DNA of 64,000 bases from Phytomonas francai (lineage: Eukaryota > Euglenozoa > Kinetoplastea > Trypanosomatida > Trypanosomatidae): contig MJCC01000004.1 in NCBI GenBank assembly GCA_001766655.1, positions 439,006 through 503,005 of the forward strand. Direction: 5' to 3'. The position numbers and the translations under genes were made by a program. Of the stretch, positions 48,682 to 58,147 are shown one piece after another; positions within the stretch are counted from its first letter, which is position 1, and each line of letters begins with the position of its first letter. Under the pieces are notes generated by a model. It was not told the origin of the DNA. It saw only the letters and a program-made list of their open reading frames with translations, and made no database searches.

Positions 48682-49246
48682 ATACATCCTTTCTAGTTAT
48701 TTGTGCAATGATCATTTGAATGAACACGTCTTTATCGTTTGCTAACATATAAGTAGAGTGAAATAAAAATTACAACTTCTCACAACACCAACCGGTAAAC
48801 GGTACTTCTACATCCCTTTCTCAAATACAATCACTGAATACACACGATATAGAGTGATAAGAGCAATATCTAAAAAAAAATCGCGTACCTTCTTAATTTT
48901 TTCTGAATAGAATCACATGGAATCAATACAAAAAAAAAGATCTCTAAATAGCATTAAAAAAAGGTAAAAATGATGAAAAAATAGGTACATAAAACTACAG
49001 TATTCAATTCAAGCGATGCGCCTATATGTAAATTTTCTATGCTCTAACGACTAGCAAAAAAAAAAACACCTCTGTGCGAAGGTTATCCCGCCCATCAACG
49101 GAGTATTAAGCGCACGCCAATGAGAAACTATTCGAGTCAGAAATCAAATCACCTGTCTCTTCCCTATTAGCCTTGGCATCAAGATCGTCCTAATAGTCCC
49201 CCCCCCCTTTCGTTTATGACAGCCCCCCGCGCCTACGACCCCCCCC

Positions 49247-49251
49247 NNNNN
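49247..49251. other. Five-base N run (assembly gap)
   Basis: Five undetermined bases between a C homopolymer and the end of the membrane-protein gene. The true gap size is unknown; the stop at 49266-49264 lies 12 bases away. Confidence 0.95.
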
Positions 49252-49263
49252 CCTGGGATCGAG

Positions 49264-51513
49264 CTACAGCTTCATGAGCTCGTCCAACTCCATCTCCCGC
49301 GACCTCCTACCCTCGTTCGTGGCGCCTGGGAGCCTCGTCTGTTGCACGGTCTGCCAGTGCGAGACGGTGGCCTCCGGAGGGGAGCTGCGCGCGCCCTCGG
49401 CCGGCCCCCGCAGCGGCGTCTCCCGGTCGAAGTTGCTCGCGTGGGCAGGGCGCGCGCCCCCCTCGGCGGCCCTGCCCTCGCTCACCGCGGGCTCCGGGAT
49501 GGAGTGACGGGTGTGGTGCCGGTGGCGGCGCGGGGGGTGCGGGGAGGCCCCAAAGTCGCGCTCCCGCGGCGACGCGCCGAGGCTTTTGCTGCGGTGGTGG
49601 CGGCGGTGGTGGCGGCGGGCGGACTCGACGGGGGGGGCCGCGGAGGCGTTCGCGGCGTCGGCCCGGTCGGGCTGGTGGTCCGCCTCGGCGGACCGCGCGG
49701 GCGACACCTCCCCGCCGGCCGGGGAATCGCTCTTCGCGGCGTCGCCAGGCATCGGAGGGCCCGGGTTCACAATCGGGACACCGCTGTTAGCGGTGTAGGC
49801 GTCCTGGATGATACCGGGCGGGGGGGGACTGCCCCCCTGAACCCCACTCGGTAGCTCGCCACTCTGGGGGACTGGCATCCCCGGCTGGGCCATTGCAGAA
49901 GTTGCCCACGGCGGCGGTGCACCATACATGTTCATGTACCATTGGTCGCGCCACTGTCGTAAGCTTGTCATATTAGGATCTTGATCAACCTCCGGATCTT
50001 CGTAGCTGCAGAATGGCTGCTCACTCCCAGTGAGAATGATCCAGGCCTGCCGTGAAAAGCCGAGACGGCGGATATCCTGCATATCCATGAAGAACATGTC
50101 GATTCGAATCCATCCAGGAAGATCGGAGAGCGACAACGACGGGCGATAGTTGCCAATTTGGGAAAAGCAAACGGCACGAATAATCAACCAGGGAATTATA
50201 AAGACAATCAAAATGATCAACTCGATGAAAAAGTTGAAAAAAGGCCAGGCAAGGTACACAGAGATCGCAACAAGAGTTGATATGAACCTCTTCTGATAAC
50301 CCACCCAGAAATCGTGCAATGGTCCCGTTGTTTCATTGATGTAGAAAGACGAAAAAGACGAAAAAGAAATGAAGAGATTCACCGTCCACGCCAATACTGT
50401 GAAACCGATGAAGAGCCAAGCGATACGCATAAACTCATAGAAAGGAGTATCGTACACCTCAATTTTGGAACTGCAGCAATTGTCGACCCTTCCATCCGGA
50501 CGGAAACTTCCCTGTGCCAGCGAGTGGATAGAGTTTTCTACGGAAAATTTTTGACACGTTTTGATGAAATGTTGCTGCTGAAGGGGTGTCATTTGAAGTA
50601 GCTCTGCCTGTTTTTCTGGAGTAAGTGGTGGAAGTCCCTCAAGGATTCTCAGTCCAGTGGTCATAGCAGTCTTCCGGTGAGAATGTATGAATAATGCGTA
50701 CACAATCGCAATAAATGTGTAGATCACGGCCAGACACCAAAGTGAATCACGAGCGTTATTCCACTGGCTTAGCTGTGTCACCAGTACATTCGCGTTGAGG
50801 TTATCCTCCATGCAAATATTACCATATGAGCCTGCAAGACGGGCGTTGGTGCAGGATCTACCATCACCCACGCCTGGGTTTGTAGCTCGATTCTTCCACT
50901 TGATGTACGGGGCCATTTTGTTGTCAAGGTCAGTGCCATCTGAGGCATTTAATTTAGTAAAGAGGGCATCACCTCTATAGGTTCCAAGTATCACCCCTAA
51001 TCCTGCCACAGTGAGTAAAAGAAAAAGAAACATGAATGAAAAAGTCCAGTCGCAGCATAGCTCCGTAGATTCACAACATGATTGTGTGCCTGTATCAATT
51101 GACGTGCAGATGTAGGGATCTAAGGGTGCTGTTGTGGTCCCAGTGCAACCAAAATCATCGTAAAGCCGTTGCTGTGGTGGATACCTCATAGGGCCTACAG
51201 GCATCGCCCGTGGCATCCTGTCATAATTCGACGGCGTGCCCTGGTTCACTCCTAACGTTGGTGCTGAATAGGATCCCATCCACGAGTATCTACCATGTGG
51301 AGTAGTGGCAGCGCTTCCCACTGAATAAGTCCCCTGGTTCATAGCATCTGGAACTTGGCCTGGTGCGTTGTAAGCAGGGTTCGAGGTAACGCTTAACTTG
51401 GTATTCCGATTTCCGGATTGATTTACCCTACCTTGACTTGCGCCTGGGTTCCATGCGGGGGATTGCTGCGGATACCACTTCAAATTAGGGTTTTGATTTC
51501 CTAAATGCGACAT
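49264..51513 (-). CDS. Unknown multi-pass membrane protein
   Basis: 749 residues. The N-terminal 150 residues are Asn/Pro/Gly/Tyr-rich and low-complexity, with Cys pairs near residues 146-154. Five hydrophobic segments follow, at about 157-178, 258-278, 363-384, 410-428 and 430-449; the last two are almost contiguous and may form a hairpin. A conserved-looking globular part (about 452-540; WIRIDMFFMDMQDIRRLG, Cys-Ser-Tyr-Glu motif) comes next. The last 200 residues are disordered, with a His/Arg cluster (RRHHRRHHRSKS near 665-677) encoded by GC-rich DNA (49260-49870). No family is recognised; it could be a kinetoplastid-specific membrane protein. The C-terminus is near an assembly gap, and a homopolymer error there could have changed the reading frame or stop. 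Confidence 0.78.
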   Translation of the reverse strand: MSHLGNQNPNLKWYPQQSPAWNPGASQGRVNQSGNRNTKLSVTSNPAYNAPGQVPDAMNQGTYSVGSAATTPHGRYSWMGSYSAPTLGVNQGTPSNYDRMPRAMPVGPMRYPPQQRLYDDFGCTGTTTAPLDPYICTSIDTGTQSCCESTELCCDWTFSFMFLFLLLTVAGLGVILGTYRGDALFTKLNASDGTDLDNKMAPYIKWKNRATNPGVGDGRSCTNARLAGSYGNICMEDNLNANVLVTQLSQWNNARDSLWCLAVIYTFIAIVYALFIHSHRKTAMTTGLRILEGLPPLTPEKQAELLQMTPLQQQHFIKTCQKFSVENSIHSLAQGSFRPDGRVDNCCSSKIEVYDTPFYEFMRIAWLFIGFTVLAWTVNLFISFSSFSSFYINETTGPLHDFWVGYQKRFISTLVAISVYLAWPFFNFFIELIILIVFIIPWLIIRAVCFSQIGNYRPSLSLSDLPGWIRIDMFFMDMQDIRRLGFSRQAWIILTGSEQPFCSYEDPEVDQDPNMTSLRQWRDQWYMNMYGAPPPWATSAMAQPGMPVPQSGELPSGVQGGSPPPPGIIQDAYTANSGVPIVNPGPPMPGDAAKSDSPAGGEVSPARSAEADHQPDRADAANASAAPPVESARRHHRRHHRSKSLGASPRERDFGASPHPPRRHRHHTRHSIPEPAVSEGRAAEGGARPAHASNFDRETPLRGPAEGARSSPPEATVSHWQTVQQTRLPGATNEGRRSREMELDELMKL

Positions 51514-52064
51514 TGCTTCAGTTCAATTTTTCCCGAATTATGTATGCAATTTAAACCTTTCGTTAGTAAAGGAAAATAGCTATAAGTGTATAGACACGTC
51601 TATAAGTCGTGGTAGCTCGAAAAAATTTCTGATAGTAAAATCTTAAAAAAGTGAGTCGCAAACACCAATAATTTCCCCTTTCGTGAGGTAATGGGAAGCT
51701 ATTGCTGACCTAGATGAAATAAATTGCTTAAATGAGAGCCTTAATATGGGAAGAATAAAAATAGACAACTCAAAAGTAACACGCCTTTATCTTTAAGTCA
51801 AAAAAAACTGTAAGGTAACCACTAACCAAAAAGAACAAAAATCTACACTAATCCTTCACATTTCAGCGAAAGAGAGAAGAAATGGAGAAAGGGAGCCATA
51901 CGATAATTACATACAGGAAAACTAGCAATAAAAGGACTATGTGTAATAATCCCCTTATTTCGATAATGGTAACCGTATCACAGTAGAAAATGTAAAGCAA
52001 CGAACTTTGGGTCTGTGCTCTCCCACTACCACACACACATATATATATAGCATTCTTCTACTTA
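51514..52064. other. Intergenic spacer
   Basis: AT-rich spacer of about 550 bases; no gene-like content. Confidence 0.6.
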
Positions 52065-53234
52065 CTAAATATGACGATAATCAAAATCCTCTGGATTCAT
52101 CGAAGCATCCTCTACACTGCTATCTGTTTGCGAGATTTCTGGGGCACCAAGTTTAGTTAGCCCGCGCACCCACCACTCCATCTCCTGTTCAGTTTTAATG
52201 AGCTGGTTTTTCCCAAACTCCAGTCGCAGCTCACTCCACTCCTCCCGCACGATTCCATTTTTACCAGAAAAATTTTCCTGGGTTCCAAGAGCCCACAGCC
52301 CCGCTTCGTCAATTTCAAATATAAAAGCGTTGGTAAGTTTTAAGGAAAAGTTCATATTAAGAGAGGGGACCAGTTTTTGCCGCGCAAGGTTCAGCATGCG
52401 AATGAATCGGTGCGAGGAGCGGCAAAGCGGATCTGCGTCCAGTATTGCAGGTTCCCATACACGCTGTGCCTTCCCTGCTACATTCATCCACAGTTTCACT
52501 TCCGGCTTCAGTCGCAGTAAAGTAAAAGTATCGGGTTTAATAACGTAAATTGGCTTCTCCTCATCCTCACTAGCGGTGGGGTTACGCTCACGTTCTCTGA
52601 ACTTGGACCGCCAGTCACTACTACTCATACGTCGCATACGCTTTTCATCTTCTTCTCGCTCACGCCGTGCGATATGCACCACCTCTTCATCTGTCTTGCT
52701 TTGCTTTTTCTCCCACATATCTTGCGCAATAGTATGGATGACAGGGTGACGAATAAAAGTCCTCTCCCAGCAGTCATCACGAAGATCACCAGAAAGGACT
52801 TCAACAGCCCCAGATATAACTGCACGAGGAGGTATCGTACCGAGTTGTTTGAACCAATGAAATAACTGAGGATCGGTGTGGCCTACCATCAAAGAGGCCT
52901 TGGAGCAGCTTATAACATTTCGGCAGTGGTCAGAGCTCTTCGGAACCGCAATAACAATCGACCAATCCTTGTCATCCACAAATTTGTGTAGTGCGTGCGG
53001 ATGCAAATCGCTTTTGATAGGGACAGTTGCCTGCGACTCGGATCCAGTAGATGAATTACCGTGGTCAAGACTCATCGAAATACCAGTATCTCTTAGTTGA
53101 CGCATGTTGGAGGTAGTGAGCTGACAGACACGGTAGGTCCAGAGACTGTTAAAAAAGCGCCGGGCGTAGGGCGCACCCAGATTTGAGTTGACCTTTGTCT
53201 TGATTTCTTGACTAGCAAGACCGCGAGAAGACAT
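52065..53234 (-). CDS. Possible FMN split-barrel (PNPOx/CREG-like) protein
   Basis: 389 residues. Residues about 88-165 follow the pattern of a pyridoxamine-phosphate-oxidase-like split barrel: a strand DWSIVIAVPK, then HCRNVISCSKASLMVGHTDP (the common H-x-x-N-x-x-x-x-x-x-x-S-L-x-V ... D-P pattern), then PPRAVISGAVEVLSGD and a helix ending FIRHP. A charged, helical Arg/Glu-rich insert (about 170-225) separates this from YVIKPDTFTLLRLKPEV (near 230-247), which resembles the domain's return strand. PNPOx-like domains bind FMN; CREG-type members often do not. The N-terminal 45 residues lack acidic residues after position 10 and contain ARRFFNSLWTYR, compatible with a mitochondrial presequence. 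Family assignment is from pattern alone and tentative. A TA repeat lies in the 5' leader. Confidence 0.62.
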   Translation of the reverse strand: MSSRGLASQEIKTKVNSNLGAPYARRFFNSLWTYRVCQLTTSNMRQLRDTGISMSLDHGNSSTGSESQATVPIKSDLHPHALHKFVDDKDWSIVIAVPKSSDHCRNVISCSKASLMVGHTDPQLFHWFKQLGTIPPRAVISGAVEVLSGDLRDDCWERTFIRHPVIHTIAQDMWEKKQSKTDEEVVHIARREREEDEKRMRRMSSSDWRSKFRERERNPTASEDEEKPIYVIKPDTFTLLRLKPEVKLWMNVAGKAQRVWEPAILDADPLCRSSHRFIRMLNLARQKLVPSLNMNFSLKLTNAFIFEIDEAGLWALGTQENFSGKNGIVREEWSELRLEFGKNQLIKTEQEMEWWVRGLTKLGAPEISQTDSSVEDASMNPEDFDYRHI

Positions 53235-53249
53235 GGTATAATTACCGTG

Positions 53250-53284
<35 letters not shown>

Positions 53285-53994
53285 TCCTTTAAATTGTTGA
53301 CCAATATAGTGCTTAAATTATCCAAAGAGGAGCAACAAAATAGTTTTTGAGTTAGTAGTCCTTATACCTAAGCATCAGTAGCTTAAAATTTGAAAAACAG
53401 TTCCAAAATGGGTTCAACCTAGTTATGCTGAATGAATTTTAGATATTCTGGTATTGGAAAATACTCAAACAATAACAAAGAGTATCATAAAATCAAAATA
53501 TGTATAAGTATATATGCATAGTTTATTTGTTGTTGTTTTTGCCCCTGCTTCGTTTCAGTCGAACGGTCGGGGAAAAGTACTTCACTTAAGCAATTACTAG
53601 CCTGCATTGGTATCTTGATCTACTTTCTATCTCAGGCATGAGCCCCTAAAATTGCAACCATAATGTAAACACTGAATCAAAGCTTTGCTGGTAAATTAGG
53701 GGAAAAAATAATCGCATATTGAAAGTCACCTACCTGATCCCTGTTTGCACGCTGAAATGCAAAAAAAAAAGACGTCATGCAAGAATAATGTCACAGGGCT
53801 ACTAGAAAAAAAAGAGAAAAAAGAGTGCAAGTCCGTAATTTGCATTCCATTTTCTGAGGGCATGATCGTTAAGAAAGACTCGCGCTTGCATTACAGGCTT
53901 CAAGCCTTGTCTTGTTATAATTTACTACTGGATTAGATGCGGACCCCAAATGCCCCATTTAGTCTGCATGCTTGTGTGTGTTGTCTATCGTGGT
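53235..53994. other. Intergenic spacer
   Basis: AT-rich spacer with the TA microsatellite at its left end. No gene is seen. Composition switches sharply to GC-rich near 53990. Confidence 0.6.
53253..53282. repeat. TA dinucleotide microsatellite
   Basis: About 15 TA units 20 bases upstream of the ATG at 53234, so within the 5' leader of that mRNA unless splicing occurs closer to the ATG. Confidence 0.9.
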
Positions 53995-55391
53995 TCAAGG
54001 TGGTTCACAGACGGGGAGAGTGTGTCCGGAGACGAAGGCGACCCATGGCGTCCGTGTCCGCGACGTGCACGCAGCCATCGCCGCGGCCGCGCGCTCCCTC
54101 GCAAAGTTACGCGAAAGCGCGTCCGCCGGGCTCTGCGCCCCGGCCATGCAGAGGAGCACGGCCTTGATGCCCCGCTCGTGCCGCCGATCGTAGGTGGTCT
54201 CGAACAGCCGGTCCAGCGCGTGCCTCCGGCCGATCCCATCGTCCCCGTGCCCGAGAGCCTCGCGGTAGACAATTGCCCCCCCTCCCCCGCTCGTCCGGAG
54301 CAGGTCGTGGGCCAGCGCTGCCGGTAGGTGCGGGTCGAGTGCGCTCGCAGGCTCTGCGAGCCCCCCCCCCCCCCCCTTTGCTTTTTGCGTGCCCCAGGAC
54401 GTAGGGGAGGCCGCTGGTGGGGTTCTGCGCGTTTTCCTGGCCCAGACCACCGGTGCGGGGGAAGTTTGGCGGGTGCGTGCCGCCGCTTGCACATACCTCG
54501 GCCACCGCGTCGTCGGTTGAATAGAGGGTGCGGTATGGGTGTGTGGGGCAACCGTGTTTGCGTCCGGTACAGCTGTGCGTGATTCCGTTGCTGAGCCGTC
54601 TGGTTCAGCAGCTGCTCCGTCCGTGCCTTAGTCGCCCTCAGCCCGGAGGCCGCCGACTGCGGCTTGTTGTGGGCGATGGGAGGCCCGCTGTTGTCGCTGC
54701 TGCCTCCCGCAGCATCCGTCCGCACGTCCTGCTCCAGCCTGGAGAACACTTCCGTCCCCGCATCTGCCCCACCATCGTTCAAAGTCACGGGGGGGGGCGG
54801 CTGAGGATCTCATGGTTGGACACCGTCAAGTGGGCCGGAAGGGAGCGGCAGGCTGGGGGATGGGGCTGCCCTTGGTGCCTTGTTGCGGAGGGGATAGCTC
54901 AGCGTGTGCGGCCCAGTCATGCAAGAGGATCTGCACCCGTTTGTCGTCCAAGCGAGGGGGGTGGGAGCCGACCCCCTTGGCGAGGGCCTGATCGGTACCG
55001 AGCGCGAGGATGCTGCAAAGCCCAAGACACCGCGTGGGTCATGGGGGCTGTCTGTGCCTTCTCCATGTGGCGACTCCTTTGTTCTCCCTGGGTGTTTCCC
55101 TGTTCTCTGGGTTCAAAGAGCCGGTAATCTCCTCCTGAGAGCAAAGTGCAGGTCGAGCATCGGTTCCCCGCTGATGAAGCCGAGGTTGTTTGTATCCCCA
55201 ACAAGCTCCTGGACAACATGTGGTAAAGCATCTTGAGTGGAAGTCGCGCTCTTTGGTTCCAAGAAATAGCTTTTGGAGAGCAGATCTTGCTTGAGTTTGC
55301 CTGGAATCCCCTTATCGAGAGCCCCCTGTTCAACGAAACTATTCAGTCCGTTCAGCTTATCCAGTGGTTCTTCGTCCCGAATGGTCACCAT
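53995..55391 (-). pseudogene. GC-rich unknown gene broken by several frame changes
   Basis: A coding signal can be followed from ATG 55391 to TGA 53997-53995, but not in one frame. The first 92 codons (MVTIRDEEPLDKLNGLN...) are open until TGA at 55115-55113. Protein-like, GC-third-position-rich sequence then continues in other frames: around 55110-55030 (EKAQTAPMTHAVSW), 55025-54900 (GTDQALAKGVGSH, ILLHDWAAHAEL), 54900-54800 (LTVSNHEILSRP), 54788-54550 (EVFSRLEQDVRTD), 54545-54385 (STDDAVAEVCASGG, LPYVLGHAKS), and 54340-53995 (HALDRLFETTYDRR, AVLLCMAGAQSP, VAFVSGH). Two of the changes fall at C/G homopolymers (about 54790-54797 and 54361-54376). No domain is recognised. It may be a decayed gene, or an intact gene of about 460 residues damaged by sequencing errors. 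GC content is far above its surroundings. Exact break positions are not determinable by eye. Confidence 0.6.
54361..54376. repeat. C homopolymer, 16 bases, inside broken gene
   Basis: Sixteen C in a row where the coding frame of the surrounding gene changes. On the minus strand it would encode poly-Gly in any frame. Confidence 0.85.
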
Positions 55392-56198
55392 GTAGGGAAA
55401 ATTGTGTAGATAAGTGTTAGCATAAAAAAACAATCTGGTGAGCGCGAAAGGTAATAATTTTATTTTAGTCACTACTGCTATATATAAAATGCGCAAAAGA
55501 CTATTTAAAAATGCATTAAAAGGTAAATATAAAAGTTGCCTCTCATCACCAGAAAGGATTATTATCACCGTTCGCATTCTGGCATGTCTTTGTTTTGGCT
55601 TTCAAACCAGTAGCTTCAATAACTTACCCCTCGACAAAATCAAGCAAATGTCAATTTGCTTCTTTGAGGTGTCTGTATTCTTAGTATCGAAAGATTATCC
55701 ACCCCACTTTCTCCGATCACGCATAACTGGTAAAAATAAAAATCGCCTTATATTTACATAGCATAGTAATGGCAAATTAAAATATGCAAAGAACTCACAC
55801 TCTGATACCGAACGCCATGAATAAAAAATTAAGGTACAATAAAAAGAAACAGTGATCTACTTCAGCTTTCTCTGACTTGAACATGCACATAGCATACTTT
55901 CCTCTAATCAGATGTAGCAGTGAAATAAATTTCCGGAGTCGTTACTCCAAAAAAAAAATGCTGATACTAAATCACAGGAGAAGCAATCTTAAAGAAGACA
56001 TTTTTATTATCTTCTTCTAGGTCAATGAAACGCCCCCAATTTTACTATCACTCGAAACCAGACGAATCGACGAGGTTACTTTGCCATTGATGTATTACCA
56101 ATGATGCTTGAGGTAGCGCCCTGTACAGACACCGGTCAAGTGGCTATCATTAATGTTCCCTGAGTTTGATCTCTTCAACGAGTATGCAAAACTTAGCT
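55392..56198. other. Intergenic spacer
   Basis: AT-rich spacer between the VAP-like gene stop and the broken GC-rich gene. The frame of the latter stays open to 55577 but that stretch is Leu/Phe/Ile-rich leader-like sequence. No other gene. Confidence 0.6.
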
Positions 56199-57350
56199 TC
56201 AGGGAGCACCAAGACTGCGTTGAATAAATAGACCTAAAAAATAGACAAGAAACATGCTACCTAAAAGGATATAAAACTTTAAACCATCATTTTTGGTCGC
56301 TCCGCTATGCTCATCAAAGCCCGGAAGTGATGTTAGCTTGAGGGTTTTATTTCCTCCTTCGTCACTACTTATTGTAGTCTCGTCATCGGTATTATTTCCA
56401 AGTCGAAGAAAAGACTCAGTTGGTGATGTTTTAAGATCACCATTTCCATTCAGTGCTGGTGTGTGTTTCGGTTCAGAAGAACTGCCTCTATTAACACTGC
56501 TAGTACTCCCTGAAGCGTCATGTGCTTTCATTTTGCGAAGCATGGCTACTTCATTTTTAAGCGCTCGCAGCTCATCTTTCACGGGTACAAGCGATGATGA
56601 ATTGCCTCCTTGTATCCCCTCTGCGCGATTTCTCAAATCAGTCGCATAATTATTTGAAGATGCTGAAGCCCGACTCTTCGACAGCCGTATAAACGAAGGT
56701 GGAACTACGACGGAAGATCTAGGCACCACCACCGCTATCATACTCTCATTACAAGATTTCAAAGCGTCATCATCATACATGATAACATTTCTCATATATA
56801 CCTTTAAATTTATTGAATTGCAAGGTTGAGTATGCGTACGGGGGATTTCTTTAGACGAAATCAAGGACCATAACCCTTTTACCACACGTGAGAGCTTCGC
56901 GCTGTCATGCAATGAATCGACAACTTGTTGAAAACCCAACATATCCTGAGATACTATCAAAGATTCTATAACAAAACGTTCTTGGTACCTATTTTTGGTG
57001 TTCGAATGGGAGGTTTTCTCGCGTGCACCTATTTTGTCATGATACCCGTTATGCTTATCAAGTATATGACTTTCCCGAAGGCCGATCACTATCTTTGCTT
57101 CCTGGTTTTTATTGTTTTTGTTGTGAAAAGTTTGAGTAGGAGTGCTGGCGGCATACGATTCAGACAAGGGAATGGCCCCAAAACAAGGATGCATATGAAA
57201 CATGCACGGTGCCGTGGATTTTACCTTGAAAATGAGGAATGCGTAAGATGCAGTATGCTGTGTTGAATCATTCTCCCAGGTTAATGTTATTACATTATCT
57301 CTTGGTGGATCTGTAAAATAAATGCCATCACATGACGCGGTCAGAGGCAT
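56199..57350 (-). CDS. VAP/MSP-domain tail-anchored membrane protein
   Basis: 383 residues from the Met at 57350 (MPLTASCDG). The N-terminal part reads as a major sperm protein (MSP) domain: a strand with NVITLTWEN, then AFLIFKVKSTAPCMFHMHPCFGAI, matching the VAP signature in which Lys and Thr of FKVKTTAP contact FFAT motifs, and later RYQERFVIESLIV, the equivalent of the KF-MVQS strand. Between these strands lies an unusual Asn/Lys/His-rich insert of about 60 residues. A Ser-rich linker with a short coiled coil (VKDELRALKNEVAMLRKM, about 258-275) leads to a C-terminal hydrophobic segment (FYILLGSMFLVYFLGLFI, about 355-375), so it should be tail-anchored in the ER, with the MSP domain cytosolic. 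VAPs act at membrane contact sites. The nine residues upstream of the chosen Met are leader-like. Confidence 0.75.
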   Translation of the reverse strand: MPLTASCDGIYFTDPPRDNVITLTWENDSTQHTASYAFLIFKVKSTAPCMFHMHPCFGAIPLSESYAASTPTQTFHNKNNKNQEAKIVIGLRESHILDKHNGYHDKIGAREKTSHSNTKNRYQERFVIESLIVSQDMLGFQQVVDSLHDSAKLSRVVKGLWSLISSKEIPRTHTQPCNSINLKVYMRNVIMYDDDALKSCNESMIAVVVPRSSVVVPPSFIRLSKSRASASSNNYATDLRNRAEGIQGGNSSSLVPVKDELRALKNEVAMLRKMKAHDASGSTSSVNRGSSSEPKHTPALNGNGDLKTSPTESFLRLGNNTDDETTISSDEGGNKTLKLTSLPGFDEHSGATKNDGLKFYILLGSMFLVYFLGLFIQRSLGAP

Positions 57351-58147
57351 TATATATAAACAAATATAAATACGCAATAAACCTAACTAACTATCAAAAA
57401 AAAAAGACTGTCTTATCAATAATAAAGCAAAAAAAAACTTATGAGACCGTCACCTGGATTTTTTTGTAGTGTTTAAAACACGTGTTGCCTTTGTGGCTGA
57501 TGATGATGATGGTCAAAAAAAGAAAACAACTCAGATAATAATAATATGTATAAGCAATAGAAAAAGAGAAAAGAGTACTTCTTAATAGTTTTTCTAAGAT
57601 TATGCCGTTTCTAACTTTACTTCGGGCTGCTGAATTCTACACCTTGCCTTTCAAAGTGTTACTGTGAGTTAGGAAGAAGTTAAAGCAGCTCTACGGCTGT
57701 GTCAGACCTGCCCTTAAGGCAAAAAATGAGTCAAGAAAATGCAAAAACTACTAATACTTGAGCAAGACAGTAATATATATAGATATACAGATATAAATGT
57801 AAATATAAACTTGACCTCTATTGGGTACAAGAAGTAACTGGCTAACCTATGACTAAATTTATTCACACAAATGAGAAAGGAACATAACGATGATCTGGGC
57901 TCAATCACGCACCTGTCGCACATATAAGAGATACTTTCCTTTCGCTGGATGCCTACTCAAAAGCTCCTCAAAGGGAATGAGTAAAAACAAACTATTCTGT
58001 GGTCATGTTTTTGAGAAGTTTATATAAAATGTATACTGGTCGGAAAAAGGGTAAACTAAATGTTCATGCATATACTAAGTCTTTTCAACCCTAGCTTTAT
58101 TTTTTATCAACAGAATAACCTATGAACATATATATATATGAAGGTAG
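57351..58147. other. Intergenic spacer
   Basis: AT-rich spacer between the CDK stop and the VAP-like gene start, about 800 bases. A small open frame at 57714-57923 has no protein-like composition. No gene. Confidence 0.6.

Larger units (their letters stand above)
48298..49263. other. Intergenic spacer with T15-G16 homopolymer and assembly gap
   Basis: About 970 bases, AT-rich in its left and central part. Contains a T run joined to a G run at 48651-48681 and, next to the neighbouring gene's stop, C runs interrupted by five N at 49247-49251. No gene is seen. Confidence 0.6.

Noticed and set aside
53985..54788. A single minus-strand frame of about 267 codons as an intact gene
   Set aside because: Its second half is Arg/Ser/Pro-rich out-of-frame sequence; the better protein-like sequence there is in other frames. 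It also lacks an ATG start.
54528..55127. Plus-strand open frame of 199 codons
   Set aside because: GC-rich DNA leaves frames open by chance; third-position G/C preference favours the minus-strand frames.
53995..55391. Programmed +1 frameshifting of the Euplotes type
   Set aside because: The frame changes go in both directions, and at least two fall at homopolymers; no common shift codon is seen.
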